5,662 nucleotides of DNA from an uncultured Verrucomicrobiota bacterium (lineage in GTDB: Bacteria; Verrucomicrobiota; Kiritimatiellia; RFP12; UBA1067): the NCBI GenBank assembly GCA_945487985.1, contig CALYTX010000097.1, forward strand, positions 1-5,662, written 5' to 3'. This document shows, in pieces, positions 5,610-5,662 of this stretch (the first letter of the stretch is position 1; each line of letters starts with the position of its first letter). Both the position numbers and the translations under genes were made by a program. The notes beneath the pieces are model-generated. The model did no database searches. It was not told the DNA's origin and worked only from the letters and a program-made list of their open reading frames with translations.

Positions 5610-5662
5610 TGGTCGGACCGACGAGATTTGAACTCGTGACCTTTTGCACCCCAAGCAAACGC
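5610..5662 (-). tRNA. tRNA-Pro (anticodon GGG), 3' part only
   Basis: The window edge cuts the gene inside the D-arm. Visible are the anticodon stem TTTGC/GCAAA with loop TTGGGGT (anticodon GGG at 5650-5652, followed by G37), a five-base variable loop, the T-arm ACGAG/CTCGT with loop TTCAAAT, the acceptor 3' strand CGGTCCG, discriminator A and an encoded CCA (5610-5612). The acceptor implies a C1-G72 pair, a mark of bacterial tRNA-Pro. About 100 bases separate it from tRNA-Cys, which has its own promoter. I found no clear terminator between them. Confidence 0.93.

Overview
Every gene I can support in this window lies on the minus strand, so transcription runs from the high coordinates to the low ones. 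The DNA is moderately GC-rich and densely packed. I infer an uncultured Gram-negative-type bacterium, perhaps of the PVC group (Lentisphaerae, Kiritimatiellota or Verrucomicrobiota). The hints are the style of the LysA start, a phosphate transporter fused to a PhoU-like tail, tRNA genes with encoded CCA, and the unusual gene order. No single marker settles the taxonomy.

The right end (5437-5662) holds two tRNA genes: the 3' part of tRNA-Pro(GGG), cut by the window edge, and a complete tRNA-Cys(GCA) with its own strong promoter. Only nine bases after the CCA end of tRNA-Cys, a run of tightly packed protein genes begins: an unknown multi-pass membrane protein, a 46-codon small ORF, a Na+/phosphate cotransporter with a PhoU-like tail, a divergent MurC-like ligase, and a phosphoribosylanthranilate isomerase (TrpF). 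Three of the four junctions are ATGA start/stop overlaps and the fourth gap is 18 bases, so this looks like one translationally coupled operon, possibly read through from the tRNA promoter. The set mixes phosphate transport, a muropeptide-type ligase and one tryptophan enzyme, with no obvious single pathway.

Downstream (572-1003), separated by a short gap holding a perfect 7-bp inverted repeat, is a small exported protein made almost wholly of six near-identical repeats of about 20 residues. The DNA copies differ only at synonymous positions. A 187-base gene-free gap follows, holding an extended -10 promoter, and then the start of lysA (diaminopimelate decarboxylase), which runs off the left edge.

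Most worth a second look are the synonymous-only repeat protein, the divergent MurC-like ligase with a shortened central domain and altered P-loop, the ATGA-coupled small ORF, and the tRNA-Cys placed directly against an mRNA that lacks a Shine-Dalgarno sequence. I saw no mobile element, CRISPR array or clear defence system.
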